The notes under the pieces are model-generated. The model saw only the letters and a list, made by a program, of their open reading frames with translations. It did not search any database and had not been told where the DNA came from. A program made the position numbers and the translations under genes. Shown here in pieces: positions 8,441 to 17,837 of a DNA stretch of 64,000 nt. Every line of letters starts with the position of its first letter. Position 1 is the first letter of the stretch. The stretch comes from Oceanihabitans sp. 2_MG-2023 (GTDB lineage Bacteria > Bacteroidota > Bacteroidia > Flavobacteriales > Flavobacteriaceae), in assembly GCF_030547245.1 (NCBI RefSeq), contig NZ_JAUOQT010000003.1, forward strand, positions 546,623 to 610,622. Reading direction: 5' to 3'.

Positions 8441-9070
8441 ATGAAAATCACAAAACTCCTTACAATATTAGCTGTAATTTCTTTACTATTTACTTCTTGT
8501 AAAAGTGAAAAAAAAGACAAGGAAATACAAAATATAGAAAACGCTGAAACAACAAATCTATTTGTTATAAAGCCAGAGGCAACTGCCGTAAAATGGACTG
8601 CATTTAAAACAACCGATAAAGTACCTGTTGGAGGAGAATTTGCAACATTAAATTTTGAAAACAAATCTGGAGCTACTCCTGAAGAAGCTTTAAACAATTT
8701 AAATTTTTCAATTCCGGTAAGTAGTTTATTTACCAAAGATGATACTAGAGATGCTAAATTAAAAGCATCTTTCTTTGGAGCGATGTTAGATACTGATTTA
8801 ATAAAAGGAATTATTAAGTATTCTAATGGGAAATATTTAGCCTCTATAACAATGAATGGAGTCACTGAAGATTTACCATTAGAAGTAAGTATTACTGAGG
8901 AAAGACGAGTTGCGATGAAAGCGACAATGGATCTTAAAAAATGGAATGCTTTAAGTGCTTTAGAAACATTAAACAAAGTATGTTTTGACTTACATAAAGG
9001 TGCAGATGGCGTAAGTAAAACTTGGGAAGATGTTAATATAGAAATCAGTACGTTTTTAAGAGATAAATAA
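8441..9070 (+). CDS. YceI-like lipoprotein
   Basis: A 209-residue lipoprotein (signal MKITKLLTILAVISLLFTSC, lipid Cys20) with a YceI-type lipocalin-like beta-barrel from about residue 45 to 205. The repeated beta pattern TAVKWTAFKT, the IPVSSLFTKDDTRDAKLK block and SITMNGVTEDLPLEVSI fit the family, which binds isoprenoid-like lipids. It is divergent from hemN and precedes sodC. Its ligand is not known. Confidence 0.82.
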   Translation: MKITKLLTILAVISLLFTSCKSEKKDKEIQNIENAETTNLFVIKPEATAVKWTAFKTTDKVPVGGEFATLNFENKSGATPEEALNNLNFSIPVSSLFTKDDTRDAKLKASFFGAMLDTDLIKGIIKYSNGKYLASITMNGVTEDLPLEVSITEERRVAMKATMDLKKWNALSALETLNKVCFDLHKGADGVSKTWEDVNIEISTFLRDK

Positions 9071-9097
9071 AAAAGTAAAAAACCATCCTATTACTAA

Positions 9098-9129
9098 TTT
9101 GTTATTAGACATAATATATGCTAACTTTA
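9098..9129 (+). promoter_or_regulatory. Promoter of sodC
   Basis: TTTG (9098-9101), 20-bp spacer, TAACTTTA (9122-9129). It fits the Bacteroidota housekeeping pattern except for the last base of the -7 box and lies 26 bp before the sodC ATG. Confidence 0.55.
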
Positions 9130-9155
9130 GTATTTCATATAAAACCCATTTAACA

Positions 9156-9707
9156 ATGAAAAGAAGTTCAATTTTTATTTTAGCATTAAGTATCATTTTT
9201 GCTGTTAGCTGTAAAAAAGAAGTAAAACAGGAAACAGGAACCACAGAAGCAATGAAAGCTAAAAAAGTAAAAATGAAACTAGAGCCTAAAAGCGACAGTA
9301 AAGTAAAAGGTAATATTGCTTTTACGGAAGAAGATGGAAAAATTAGAATGGTTGCTATGGTTGAAGGATTAGAGGCAGGAACACATGCAATACATATACA
9401 TGAAAAAGCAGATTGTTCGTCTGCAGACGGCACTTCTTCTGGAGGACATTGGAATCCAACGGCACAACCACATGGAAAATGGGGAGATACTGCAGGATAC
9501 CACAAAGGGGATATTGGTAATCTAACCGCAAATGAAGATGGACGCGCTTTTTTAGAATTTTCAACGAATGAGTGGTGTATAGGCTGTGGAGACAAAAACA
9601 AGGATATATTAGGAAAAGCAGTTATTGTTCATGCAGGTGCAGATGATTATGGACAACCTACGGGAAATGCAGGAGGCCGTATTAGCTGTGGCGGTATTAT
9701 TGAATAA
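9156..9707 (+). CDS. sodC: Cu/Zn superoxide dismutase, lipoprotein form
   Basis: Converts superoxide to peroxide and oxygen in the cell envelope. The ATG at 9156 gives 183 residues starting with a lipoprotein signal (lipid Cys19, FAVSC); the frame upstream to 9099 has no signal. All metal ligands are visible: His80, His82, His98 and His149 for copper (with His98 bridging), His106, His116 and Asp119 for zinc. The HIHEKADC, GGHWNP and VHAGADDYG signatures are intact and the cysteine pair Cys87/Cys178 is available for the structural disulfide. It has its own promoter and a strong terminator follows. Confidence 0.96.
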   Translation: MKRSSIFILALSIIFAVSCKKEVKQETGTTEAMKAKKVKMKLEPKSDSKVKGNIAFTEEDGKIRMVAMVEGLEAGTHAIHIHEKADCSSADGTSSGGHWNPTAQPHGKWGDTAGYHKGDIGNLTANEDGRAFLEFSTNEWCIGCGDKNKDILGKAVIVHAGADDYGQPTGNAGGRISCGGIIE

Positions 9708-9726
9708 CAACAACATAATTTATATT

Positions 9727-9757
9727 AAAAAAAGGCACAAAATTGTGCCTTTTTTTA
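9727..9757 (+). terminator. Terminator after sodC
   Basis: Stem AGGCACAA / TTGTGCCT with an AA loop, flanked by runs of A and T (7 T on the plus strand). Confidence 0.88.
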
Positions 9758-9815
9758 TATTTATAATACCTATATTGTTCCATAATTTATTGTTAAAACA
9801 AATTATTAATATTAC

Positions 9816-10346
9816 ATGCAATTAGAACTTCTCGTTTCTAAATTTCAAGAAAAAGACGAAAAAGCTTTCGAAACACTTTACAATATGTATAGTGAAAGTA
9901 TGCATGGGGTAATTTTTAATATTGTAAGGGACCCTGACATTGCTCAAGAAATTATGCAAGATGTTTTTATAAAAGCATGGCATAAAGCAGATTCCTACTC
10001 TGCTAAAAAAGGTCGTTTTTTTACTTGGATCTTAAACATAGCACGCAATGCAGCCATAGATAAAACACGTTCTAAAAATTTTAAGAACACAAAACAAAAC
10101 CTTAACTCCGATTTTTTCGTAGATATCATTGAAAGCAACGAAAGTTTAGACGATCAAACAGATGCCATTGGTATTAAAAAGTTTGTTTCTAAACTGGCAG
10201 ATAAATGTAAACAAGTAATTGAACTGTTATATTTTAAAGGATATACACAAAAAGAAGCTTCGGAAACATTAGAAATGCCAATTGGTACAATAAAAACTAG
10301 AAATAGAAAATGCATAAGCGAATTACGTAATATGCTAGATGTTTAA
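9816..10346 (+). CDS. ECF-type sigma factor
   Basis: An alternative sigma factor of 176 residues. Sigma region 2 spans about 20-88 (ETLYNMYSESMHGVIFNIV, the DIAQEIMQDVFIKAWHKAD block and FFTWILNIARNAAIDKTRS) and region 4 spans about 122-172 with the helix-turn-helix KGYTQKEASETLEMPIGTIKTR. It is coupled to the anti-sigma gene 1 bp downstream. The trigger is unknown; nearby sodC suggests oxidative stress only by position. Confidence 0.94.
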   Translation: MQLELLVSKFQEKDEKAFETLYNMYSESMHGVIFNIVRDPDIAQEIMQDVFIKAWHKADSYSAKKGRFFTWILNIARNAAIDKTRSKNFKNTKQNLNSDFFVDIIESNESLDDQTDAIGIKKFVSKLADKCKQVIELLYFKGYTQKEASETLEMPIGTIKTRNRKCISELRNMLDV

Positions 10347-10347
10347 T

Positions 10348-11154
10348 ATGAATACAAAGGAATACATAGAATCTGGAATCTTGGAACTTTACGTTGCAGG
10401 AACCCTTTCTGAAAAAGAAAGTCAAGAAGTCTATGCGCTTACTTTAAAACACCCTGAACTTCTCGATGAAGTTTTAAAAATTGAAGCTGCCATAATTAAA
10501 CTCACAGCTGCAGTTTCACCAAGGGATAGTAAATTATTTTACACTTCTATTAAAGATAAAATAACGAATAATAACGACACTAAAGTTATTCCTCTAGATA
10601 ACAAACCTAATAAACAATGGTTTACTTATGTTAGTTGGGCAGCTTCTATTGTATTTGCCGCAGGAATGTTATGGTTTGCTAACCAAAACAACCAACTTAA
10701 AGAGCAAATACGAATTGCAGATGTGGATAAAGAATTATTAGAAGTACAAATAGAAAAAGGGAATACCAGCTTAACAGAAGCAAAAAAACTTATTTCTGTA
10801 TTAAGAGACAAAGACATTATTCCTGTACCTCTTGCTGGACAAGCAGTATATCCAGAAGCATATGCTAAAGTATATTGGGATAAAAAGAGTAATAGTATCG
10901 TATTAGATGCACAAGGTTTACCAGAACCTCCTAAAGGAAAAGTATATCAAGTATGGTCTTTAAAACTAAATCCGTTAACTCCAACAAGTTTAGGTGTTAT
11001 TGCTGATTTTAATAGTGACGAAAACAAACTATTTACTATAGAAAATGCCAATGCATCTGAAGCGTTTGGTATTACTTTAGAACCAGAAGGAGGAAGTGAA
11101 TCTCCTACTCTAGAGCAACTATACACACTTGGTGCTGTTGCCTCTGCACCTTAG
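10348..11154 (+). CDS. Anti-sigma factor, RskA-type C-terminal domain
   Basis: Membrane-bound partner of the ECF sigma factor, 268 residues from the ATG at 10348 (an ATG 9 bp earlier overlaps the sigma stop). The cytoplasmic N-terminal part (1-90) has the ESGILELYVAGTLSEKE start typical of anti-sigma domains. One membrane segment lies at about 94-111, then a coiled-coil stretch, then a periplasmic RskA-like domain (about 150-268, with KVYQVWSLKLNP and TLEPEGGSESPT). No zinc HxxxCxxC motif is present. It probably holds the sigma factor at the membrane until a signal triggers release. Confidence 0.9.
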   Translation: MNTKEYIESGILELYVAGTLSEKESQEVYALTLKHPELLDEVLKIEAAIIKLTAAVSPRDSKLFYTSIKDKITNNNDTKVIPLDNKPNKQWFTYVSWAASIVFAAGMLWFANQNNQLKEQIRIADVDKELLEVQIEKGNTSLTEAKKLISVLRDKDIIPVPLAGQAVYPEAYAKVYWDKKSNSIVLDAQGLPEPPKGKVYQVWSLKLNPLTPTSLGVIADFNSDENKLFTIENANASEAFGITLEPEGGSESPTLEQLYTLGAVASAP

Positions 11155-11180
11155 GAAGAATTCAAAATGCGTTCTTTATT

Positions 11181-12551
11181 ATGCATAAATGCGTTACATA
11201 CTTTATAAAACAAATAGCACTATTTCTATTTATTTTAATTCATCTCGCTTTTCAATCAAAAAATAATTTAGATAATCTTTTTGAGAATTGCCTAATCTCG
11301 GATACCGAAAACAATATTTCTAGAAGCAATCCTATTAGAATTATTGCAGTAGACCATGAAAATAATCGTATTAAAACGAATTATATAGCACTGGAAAACT
11401 TATTAAATAAAGCGACCGAAAATCAGTCTTGGTTTATCACACAAGGAGAAGAGGCTTCTAATATGGTTGAAATAATTAAAGTAGATGTACACTCTGGTTG
11501 GATTACCCTTGGTAAAACATATGCTGGTGTTTTTAATATGGAGGAGGAAGAAACTTTAGAATTTTTTAATCCGTTTGTAAATTATAAAATAATTAAAAAC
11601 AAACCATTATTTGAAAACTATCCAACCTATATAAAAGACGAATACATTAACTACATTCAGGCTGGTGGTATTATAAAAAGGGCAGATAATGATTTTGTAT
11701 TACTAACACCTGTTGTTTTTGGTGCACATAATAAACGATCTATATTTTACGCCACAAGTTCGGACATAGAAAATTGGGAGTTTCAAGAAAAAAAAATACT
11801 TAGTACTGATCAAATTTCATTTGCAAAAAAAAACGGAAATGTATTTAGCTCTGGAAATCCTTTAAAATTAGAAAACGACACCTTTCTTGTTTTACTTGGT
11901 GTAGAACAACCAAACGGAAACTATACTTCTGCGTATATGATTCTTAACAAACGATTAGAAATAGTACAATCTCCTAAAGAAATAAAAATTCCAGAATGGC
12001 ATGGAATAGAACAAAATAGTTTTCCTTTAGCAATTACAAAACATAAAGATGTATTTAGAGTATTGTTTCACCGAAGAAGCTCGAAGTTTATAGACACAGA
12101 GGTTCATGAAATTACTACCAAAACTATTTTTAAAGTGTTTGATGAAAACCTAGGTATTCTTTCGTCTAAGGTTATTCAAAAAGCAAAAAACTCCTCTGGT
12201 TATTTACACGGAAAGGCAGATGATGCTTCTTATATTACATATAATTCGGAATTATATATATTACTTGGTAGCGAAGAATTACCTTCAGAATATCTCACTT
12301 CCTTCAATCGAGAATATGGCTTAATGAAGTTACAAAACGAAAAATGGATACACGATACTCGTAGCCCTTTAATTGTTAACCCTATTAACATTAACAACAA
12401 ATACCCAGAATACGACTGGACTTCAGACCATTTGGGTGGTTTTATCTCTCCAATATTTTATAAGGACTACTTATACATATTTTTAAGCTTTGGAACAGAT
12501 AATCCTGATTATATACTTTCGGGGATTAAAATAAAGACAGTCCAAGAATAA
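11181..12551 (+). CDS. Secreted protein of unknown function, probable beta-propeller
   Basis: I do not recognise a named family. The 456-residue protein has an N-terminal hydrophobic segment (about 8-24) that could be a signal or anchor, then repeated blocks of short beta-strands with aromatic and Asp-rich turns, such as IFYATSSDIENWEF and GNPLKLENDTFLVLL. These resemble blades of the five-bladed propellers of GH43/GH32-like proteins, but I see no convincing catalytic acid triad. It follows the anti-sigma gene by 26 bp on the same strand and could be in its regulon. Confidence 0.6.
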   Translation: MHKCVTYFIKQIALFLFILIHLAFQSKNNLDNLFENCLISDTENNISRSNPIRIIAVDHENNRIKTNYIALENLLNKATENQSWFITQGEEASNMVEIIKVDVHSGWITLGKTYAGVFNMEEEETLEFFNPFVNYKIIKNKPLFENYPTYIKDEYINYIQAGGIIKRADNDFVLLTPVVFGAHNKRSIFYATSSDIENWEFQEKKILSTDQISFAKKNGNVFSSGNPLKLENDTFLVLLGVEQPNGNYTSAYMILNKRLEIVQSPKEIKIPEWHGIEQNSFPLAITKHKDVFRVLFHRRSSKFIDTEVHEITTKTIFKVFDENLGILSSKVIQKAKNSSGYLHGKADDASYITYNSELYILLGSEELPSEYLTSFNREYGLMKLQNEKWIHDTRSPLIVNPININNKYPEYDWTSDHLGGFISPIFYKDYLYIFLSFGTDNPDYILSGIKIKTVQE

Positions 12552-12681
12552 ATAACTATGGCTTAATAAATTATAGATAGCTTATTAAAAAACATAGATT
12601 TGAGCTCCTTTTGTTTAAGAAAAGGAAAGCTAGTATATAAAAATGTATGCTTCAAAAGGCACATCAAAATTTATTATATAA

Positions 12682-12718
12682 AGAAAACGCCAGCTTATTT
12701 CTAAACGTGACGTTTTCT
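12682..12718. terminator. Hairpin in the gap between convergent genes
   Basis: An 8-bp perfect stem (AGAAAACG with CGTTTTCT, 21-nt loop). The 257-bp gap 12552-12808 holds nothing else that I can name. The T-tracts are weak, so terminator function is likely but not certain. Confidence 0.45.
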
Positions 12719-12808
12719 AACCAACAAAAAACTTCTTCAAAAAAACTCCCTTAAAATTTTTCTAGATTATATAGCAAATATTATTTCTGTTGGTATTTTT
12801 ATACATTC

Positions 12809-15037
12809 TTAAAATGTATAACTAATACTTCCCTTTATAAAAAATGGTGTTCCTGGAGTAAAGTGAATTTCTTCCACCGATTGCACTTCATTTTGTAATC
12901 TAGATTCTGTTGCAAATTGTGTTTCATTCCAATCTACATCAAATAGATTTTCTATAACCATACCTAATGTAATTTTGTTAAAAGTGTAGTTTACGTTAAA
13001 ATCGGTTACAAAATATCCTTCTGCTACAATAGAATTATCTTCGTTTGCTGGTCTATCATCTATAAAGCGATATCTAATTCCTCCAGAAAAACCTTTTAAA
13101 TCTTTAACAGACAGACCTCCAGCCATAGTAAAATCTGGTGCTAAGGGAATATAATTCTCTCCTTCTGGATCCTCTACACTTCTTGCATGTGTTATTGTTG
13201 CATCTGTATCAAAATACAACCAATCATTTAGTTGGTATCGCAATCCTAAATCCAATCCGTAACGTTCACTTTTTCCGCTTGGTTCTACAATTCCTGCATC
13301 TCCAACATATACAAATTCTTGTTCTGAAAACAAATACCATAAAGCAGAATTAAAAACTACTTTTGAAAATGGTTTCCAAATATTTCCTACATCTACACCA
13401 TATGCACGTGGTAATATTTCTTCTCCTCCTTGTGCTACTACTACTCTAGTATCGTTAGAGTGAAAACCAATCCCAGACTTTACAAAGAGTTGTAAATTAT
13501 CATTCGCATCGTAGAACAAATTAAGCTTCGGACTAACTATTGCTTTTGTTTCCGATTGTGTGTTTAAACTAGGTTGTAATTGATCGTTATATAAAAACTT
13601 AAAATAATCTAGACGTAATGCTGGACTTACTGTAAGTTTACCAAACTCGAAATCTGCAGAAACAAATGCGTCTAAGTTGGTTTGATTTATATCTCCTAAC
13701 TGTACATTTTCAAGAAGTGTTGTTTTATTTAAAGTTTTAGATAACTCCACATCTTTAGATATATCGTGTCTTAAACCAACTCCGTAATTTAATTGTACTG
13801 GCACTGCTCCTAAATACACATCTTTAGTTATTTCTGTATTTACTCCAAAAATGTTTCTATTTTCCTTTTGTTTTATTTGATCTCCATTTACTGGGTCTTC
13901 TAAAAAGAAAGTAAAATTAGAATACAATTCAAAAGCATAATGGGAATAAAAAGCATTCGCTTTAAGCGTTGTATTATCCGAAATGTATTTGTTATATACT
14001 ACATTAAAATTAGTTCGTTCTGTGTTTCCGCCTTCGGTATCATCTATAGCACCAAAACGTGAAATGTTACCGTTATCAACTTCTCTTTGTGGAATTTGCC
14101 CAGAAGCATCCCAACGACTTGTAAAATGAGAGGCCGTTAAAGAAAGTTTATTATTATCTGGAGTATACATTACATATTTTCCAAAAAGGTTCAGTCTATT
14201 AAAATTTTGAGGAGACTCAAATGGTCCATCTGTTGCAATATATTCTGCTGCTATATAAGCATTTTGATTTTTTTTATCTTCCAACAAATTAAACATAGCC
14301 AATGTTTTTAAGGAATTAAATTGTCCTGCGGAGAGTTTAATTGTACTTTCTTTTAAATGGTCTTTTGTTGAAAAATCTACATATCCAGCAGTATTAAAAT
14401 CGCCTTGCTTACCGTAATAAGGTCCTTTTCCAAAATCTATATTGTTAATGGTCTCTGGAATTACAAAATGTAAATCACTATATCCTTGACCATGAGCGTG
14501 AGACACCATATTTACTGGCATACCATCTACACCAATAGAAATATCTGTTCCATGATCTATATCGAAACCTCTTAAAAAAAGTTGTTCTGCTTTACCACCT
14601 CCTGCATGTTGACCAATGATTAATCCTGGCACTTTTTGTAATATTTCTTGTGAAGAATTTACTGGTGTTGTAGCTAAATCTATTTTAGTAATGGTATTAA
14701 CTGCATTTAATTGTTCGGTAAGAACCAATTCTTCTAACATTAATGTTTTACTTTCTAGGGCTACCTCTAAACCTTCATTTATATGTTTGTTATTTATAAT
14801 TATTGTCTTCTTTTTAAAACCAAGTAACCCAATATTTATGGTGTCTCCTATTTTGTTATCTAATAAAATAAATGTACCGTTTGGTAAAGTATGTGCATGT
14901 GTGTTTGCATTGGTATTAAACACATAAACATTTTCTAATGGTTGATTAAAGTTATCTGTTACTTTCCCTTTAATATTTTGTCCATTCATTGTAAAAAAAT
15001 AACAAAATAAGATAGCTATTACTATTATATTTTTCAT
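12809..15037 (-). CDS. TonB-dependent receptor (with DUF4331/TPR genes)
   Basis: Outer-membrane transporter of 742 residues. It has a signal peptide (1-19), a carboxypeptidase-like beta-sandwich (about 20-100), a plug domain (about 115-230, with FLRGFDIDHGTD) and a 22-strand type barrel ending in ISYTF, the usual terminal aromatic residue. The plug carries a His-rich stretch, VSHAHGQGYSD, that could bind metal. It lies 24 bp after the TPR gene in a run with two DUF4331-type genes. Substrate unknown; co-occurrence suggests the upstream secreted proteins are partners. Confidence 0.92.
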   Translation of the reverse strand: MKNIIVIAILFCYFFTMNGQNIKGKVTDNFNQPLENVYVFNTNANTHAHTLPNGTFILLDNKIGDTINIGLLGFKKKTIIINNKHINEGLEVALESKTLMLEELVLTEQLNAVNTITKIDLATTPVNSSQEILQKVPGLIIGQHAGGGKAEQLFLRGFDIDHGTDISIGVDGMPVNMVSHAHGQGYSDLHFVIPETINNIDFGKGPYYGKQGDFNTAGYVDFSTKDHLKESTIKLSAGQFNSLKTLAMFNLLEDKKNQNAYIAAEYIATDGPFESPQNFNRLNLFGKYVMYTPDNNKLSLTASHFTSRWDASGQIPQREVDNGNISRFGAIDDTEGGNTERTNFNVVYNKYISDNTTLKANAFYSHYAFELYSNFTFFLEDPVNGDQIKQKENRNIFGVNTEITKDVYLGAVPVQLNYGVGLRHDISKDVELSKTLNKTTLLENVQLGDINQTNLDAFVSADFEFGKLTVSPALRLDYFKFLYNDQLQPSLNTQSETKAIVSPKLNLFYDANDNLQLFVKSGIGFHSNDTRVVVAQGGEEILPRAYGVDVGNIWKPFSKVVFNSALWYLFSEQEFVYVGDAGIVEPSGKSERYGLDLGLRYQLNDWLYFDTDATITHARSVEDPEGENYIPLAPDFTMAGGLSVKDLKGFSGGIRYRFIDDRPANEDNSIVAEGYFVTDFNVNYTFNKITLGMVIENLFDVDWNETQFATESRLQNEVQSVEEIHFTPGTPFFIKGSISYTF

Positions 15038-15061
15038 ATTTAAATTTTTAAAACGGTAAAA

Positions 15062-16354
15062 CTAAATATTTTTTATTTCTTTTTCTACTAAAGGACCAAG
15101 TTCGAAACTACTTTCTAATAATTCTTTTTTTAGTTCTTTAGCTTCAGAAATTTTCCCATTCGCTTTATATATTTTTGCTAAATGATACATCGCTTCTGGT
15201 TCAAAAGTTTTGTTTAGAACATTGTCTTCTGCTATGTGTAAAGCATTTTCATAATGCCCTTTGTTATAATAGGTCCAAGCCAATAAATCATACGATTGTG
15301 CTGTTGGTCTATTATCTATTTCTTCTCTAGAAAGTTTTAATGCTAGATCGGTAAGGTTTAATTCTTCAGCAAATAGTTTTGCATTGTAAGCATTATACAT
15401 ATCACCATATTTTGTATTATTAACTGCGTTTGCATAAAGTGTTAAGTATTTTGTTTTAGCCGTTTTATCGTTCATATATTCTGCAATTTCAGCTTTTAAC
15501 AAGTAATAATCTGGTGCTTGATGTTGTTTTGCTATGGTGTTTAAAATACGTATAGCTTCTTGTGGGTTACGCTCATAAGAATAAACAATCCATGCTATAC
15601 CTTTTTTAGCATATGCTTCGTTTGGGTTTATAGCTAATGCTTTTAAATAATAATGGTATGATTTTTCTATTTGTCCGTCATGCCCATAATAATCTGCAAT
15701 ATTGGTATAAGCCCATTGCATTAATGCTTTATTTTTTGAAGACTCTGCAATTGCCATTGCTTTCTCCATATATTTTATGGTTGCAGATAAATCGCCTTCA
15801 TGATCGCTCCATTTAGACAGGCGAATTAAAAAACCAAAATCACTAAGGTCTTTTACTTGTGCTAAATAATGAGATGCTTTTTTAGTATTACCTAATTCTA
15901 AATGTACATCGAATAGCATTTTTTGAGTTCCTTTTAAATTTTCGCCAATAGTTTCGGCTTTTTCTAAAAGATTTAATGCTTCTTTAAATCTATGTTGTGA
16001 AATATAATTTCTTGCTAAAGCACGTAAATAACCAGAATTGGTATAATTGATTTTTTCGTTTGCCTTAATTAGGCTTTCTTCTGCAAGAATTAAATAATCT
16101 ATATTACCAGTCGCTGTAAATAATTGAGATTGAGACGCTGCTAATTTTACTAAATAAGGATATTGATTAGGTTCTTTTTCTAGCTTATTTTCCCAAAAGT
16201 CATGATCTCCTTGAATAGTTTGCAGTGTCTCGCTCTCTAATCCTTCTAGATATGTGTTATAGTCGTTTACACTTGTTATTTTGTCTAAAGATTTATTACA
16301 GCTTGTTAATACTAGTAATAAAATAAAAAGTAGTTTATAATTTGCTGTGTTCAT
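15062..16354 (-). CDS. TPR-repeat lipoprotein
   Basis: A 430-residue lipoprotein (lipid Cys19, LLVLTSC) chosen to start at the ATG at 16354, since the longer frame to 16456 adds a non-signal extension that overlaps the DUF4331 gene. From about residue 75 to the end it consists of TPR helices, for example the block SYHYYLKALAINPNEAYAKK near the middle and PEAMYHLAKIYKANGKISEA near the end. It probably scaffolds protein contacts at the envelope. It sits between the DUF4331 pair and the TonB receptor. Confidence 0.85.
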   Translation of the reverse strand: MNTANYKLLFILLLVLTSCNKSLDKITSVNDYNTYLEGLESETLQTIQGDHDFWENKLEKEPNQYPYLVKLAASQSQLFTATGNIDYLILAEESLIKANEKINYTNSGYLRALARNYISQHRFKEALNLLEKAETIGENLKGTQKMLFDVHLELGNTKKASHYLAQVKDLSDFGFLIRLSKWSDHEGDLSATIKYMEKAMAIAESSKNKALMQWAYTNIADYYGHDGQIEKSYHYYLKALAINPNEAYAKKGIAWIVYSYERNPQEAIRILNTIAKQHQAPDYYLLKAEIAEYMNDKTAKTKYLTLYANAVNNTKYGDMYNAYNAKLFAEELNLTDLALKLSREEIDNRPTAQSYDLLAWTYYNKGHYENALHIAEDNVLNKTFEPEAMYHLAKIYKANGKISEAKELKKELLESSFELGPLVEKEIKNI

Positions 16355-16405
16355 TTTTTTTGTTTTTTGTTGTTGGTTGTAGGTTGTTTTTGTTGTTGGA
16401 TTTAT

Positions 16406-16440
16406 AACCATTAGAGTATGGCAGGCACACTCTAATGGTT
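16406..16440. other. Perfect 12-bp intercistronic hairpin
   Basis: AACCATTAGAGT (16406-16417) pairs perfectly with ACTCTAATGGTT (16429-16440), 11-nt loop. On the coding (minus) strand no T-run follows, so it is more likely an mRNA-processing or stabilising element between DUF4331 and TPR than a terminator. Confidence 0.6.
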
Positions 16441-16449
16441 TAAAAAAAT

Positions 16450-17022
16450 TTACCAAGCAGAAGCTAAGTAAGGAAATGAGGCAGAAAAAGGTTTATCGTT
16501 AGCATCTACATTGTCATTGGATAACTGTGAATTTTCGGTAAAGTCTTCACCACCAAAAATTAATAACAATTCTATTGTTATTACATCATCAGTTAAATTT
16601 CTTCCGGTTAACAAAGCTCCTGTTGCAGGATTAAAAAAAGTAGTTTCACCATCTAAAGAAAGGTTAAGTACATCTGTAGCTAATAGCCCTGTAAAATCTG
16701 CAGAAGTTTGCATTAAAGCATTCATATCTCCTGGATTCGCAAAAGCAGGACTTAAACCCTCTAAGTTTGCTTGAAACATAGGTTGAAAAGCAGCTCCTTG
16801 AGCATCTGGAGTTGTTACATTAAATGTGTTTTTACTTGCAGCACTAACAAATACCGTATTTACGGCTGGTCTTCCCATTTGATCTTGTTGTGTATAGGTT
16901 CCTGAAAAATCTGGTTCTATAGACATAGATCCTTCATTATTATTACTATCATCATCACTAGAGCAATTGAATGCAAATGCTGAAATTAATATTGCGCCTA
17001 ATATTGTTTTTATATTGTTCAT
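16450..17022 (-). CDS. DUF4331-like lipoprotein, C-terminal-half type
   Basis: A 190-residue lipoprotein (lipid Cys20, AFNC, followed by an Asp/Asn-rich linker). The blocks DFSGTYTQQDQMGRPAVNTVF and the closing NDNVDANDKPFSASFPYLASAW fit the C-terminal half of DUF4331 proteins, which usually also carry the half encoded by the next gene upstream. Here the two halves are separate secreted proteins, 27 bp apart. Function unknown. Confidence 0.7.
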   Translation of the reverse strand: MNNIKTILGAILISAFAFNCSSDDDSNNNEGSMSIEPDFSGTYTQQDQMGRPAVNTVFVSAASKNTFNVTTPDAQGAAFQPMFQANLEGLSPAFANPGDMNALMQTSADFTGLLATDVLNLSLDGETTFFNPATGALLTGRNLTDDVITIELLLIFGGEDFTENSQLSNDNVDANDKPFSASFPYLASAW

Positions 17023-17049
17023 AATTGTACGTTTTAAATAAGTTAGTTT

Positions 17050-17700
17050 TTATTGTTTTGTTTTTGCTTCTACCCAAGTATTGATAGTTCCAGAACCACC
17101 AACCATAGTTTTTGGCACTTCAACAACTATAGACATTACATTAGTTCCTTTAAAAGTATCTACTCCTGGACTATTAAATCCCGTTGCATTTCCTGCAATG
17201 ATTTCACCATATTGTGCAAAATCCATAAAGAAAGGATCATCTCGAGGTCCTGCAAAAAATTTCATTCCAGCATTTGTTGTAGCTGTTGCAGCTTCACCAT
17301 AAGCAGAAATCGCTACAGATGTTTGTGTTGCATTGGTTTCTATAGCACTATCTACACCTACACTTCCTGGTATAGTTGGTCCAAAGAAATACATTCTACC
17401 ATCTCTTGGTATCGCTTGTAATACTAAATCTTCAACATTATCTCCAGTGGTATCAATGTTAAACTCTATTAAAACATTTTCATCAAATGCTGCTGAAGCT
17501 GTTGCGCTAGGACTTAAAAGTCCTTGTACATTTGCTACAAACACAACATTATTTGGGTCTTCTGCTTGAAAAGCATAGAAATCTGTGATATCTGCTGTAC
17601 CACTTGCAACTGCAGGAGCATCAATGTGATCTGCTGCTACCATAAAGAAACTAGCTATTGCTAAAGCTCCAATTCCTAAAATAATTTTTGTTTTTTTCAT
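17050..17700 (-). CDS. DUF4331-like secreted protein, N-terminal-half type
   Basis: A 216-residue secreted protein with a signal peptide (about 1-23). The mature N-terminus ADHIDAPAV with DITDFYAFQAEDPNNVVFVANV is the hallmark of the DUF4331 N-terminal half; the conserved His and Asp residues suggest a metal or substrate site. It is first in a four-gene run with the second DUF4331 half, a TPR lipoprotein and a TonB receptor. Function unknown; a soluble or surface binding protein that feeds the receptor is a reasonable guess. Confidence 0.78.
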   Translation of the reverse strand: MKKTKIILGIGALAIASFFMVAADHIDAPAVASGTADITDFYAFQAEDPNNVVFVANVQGLLSPSATASAAFDENVLIEFNIDTTGDNVEDLVLQAIPRDGRMYFFGPTIPGSVGVDSAIETNATQTSVAISAYGEAATATTNAGMKFFAGPRDDPFFMDFAQYGEIIAGNATGFNSPGVDTFKGTNVMSIVVEVPKTMVGGSGTINTWVEAKTKQ

Positions 17701-17837
17701 AATAGTGAGGTTTTTAGTTAATTAATTTTTGACTCTCACACATACCTACGCAAAAAAGTAAAAGAGGGTTTTAAAAAAGTTTAAATATTTTTTATTCAGT
17801 AGAAAAAATTATCTTTACACAACTTAATATTACAACC

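Noticed and set aside
9056..9601. 181-codon minus-strand frame opposite sodC
   Set aside because: Antisense shadow of a well-supported sodC gene.
12552..12808. Hidden small gene in the 257-bp gap
   Set aside because: No frame with a protein-like sequence; only an 8-bp hairpin is present.
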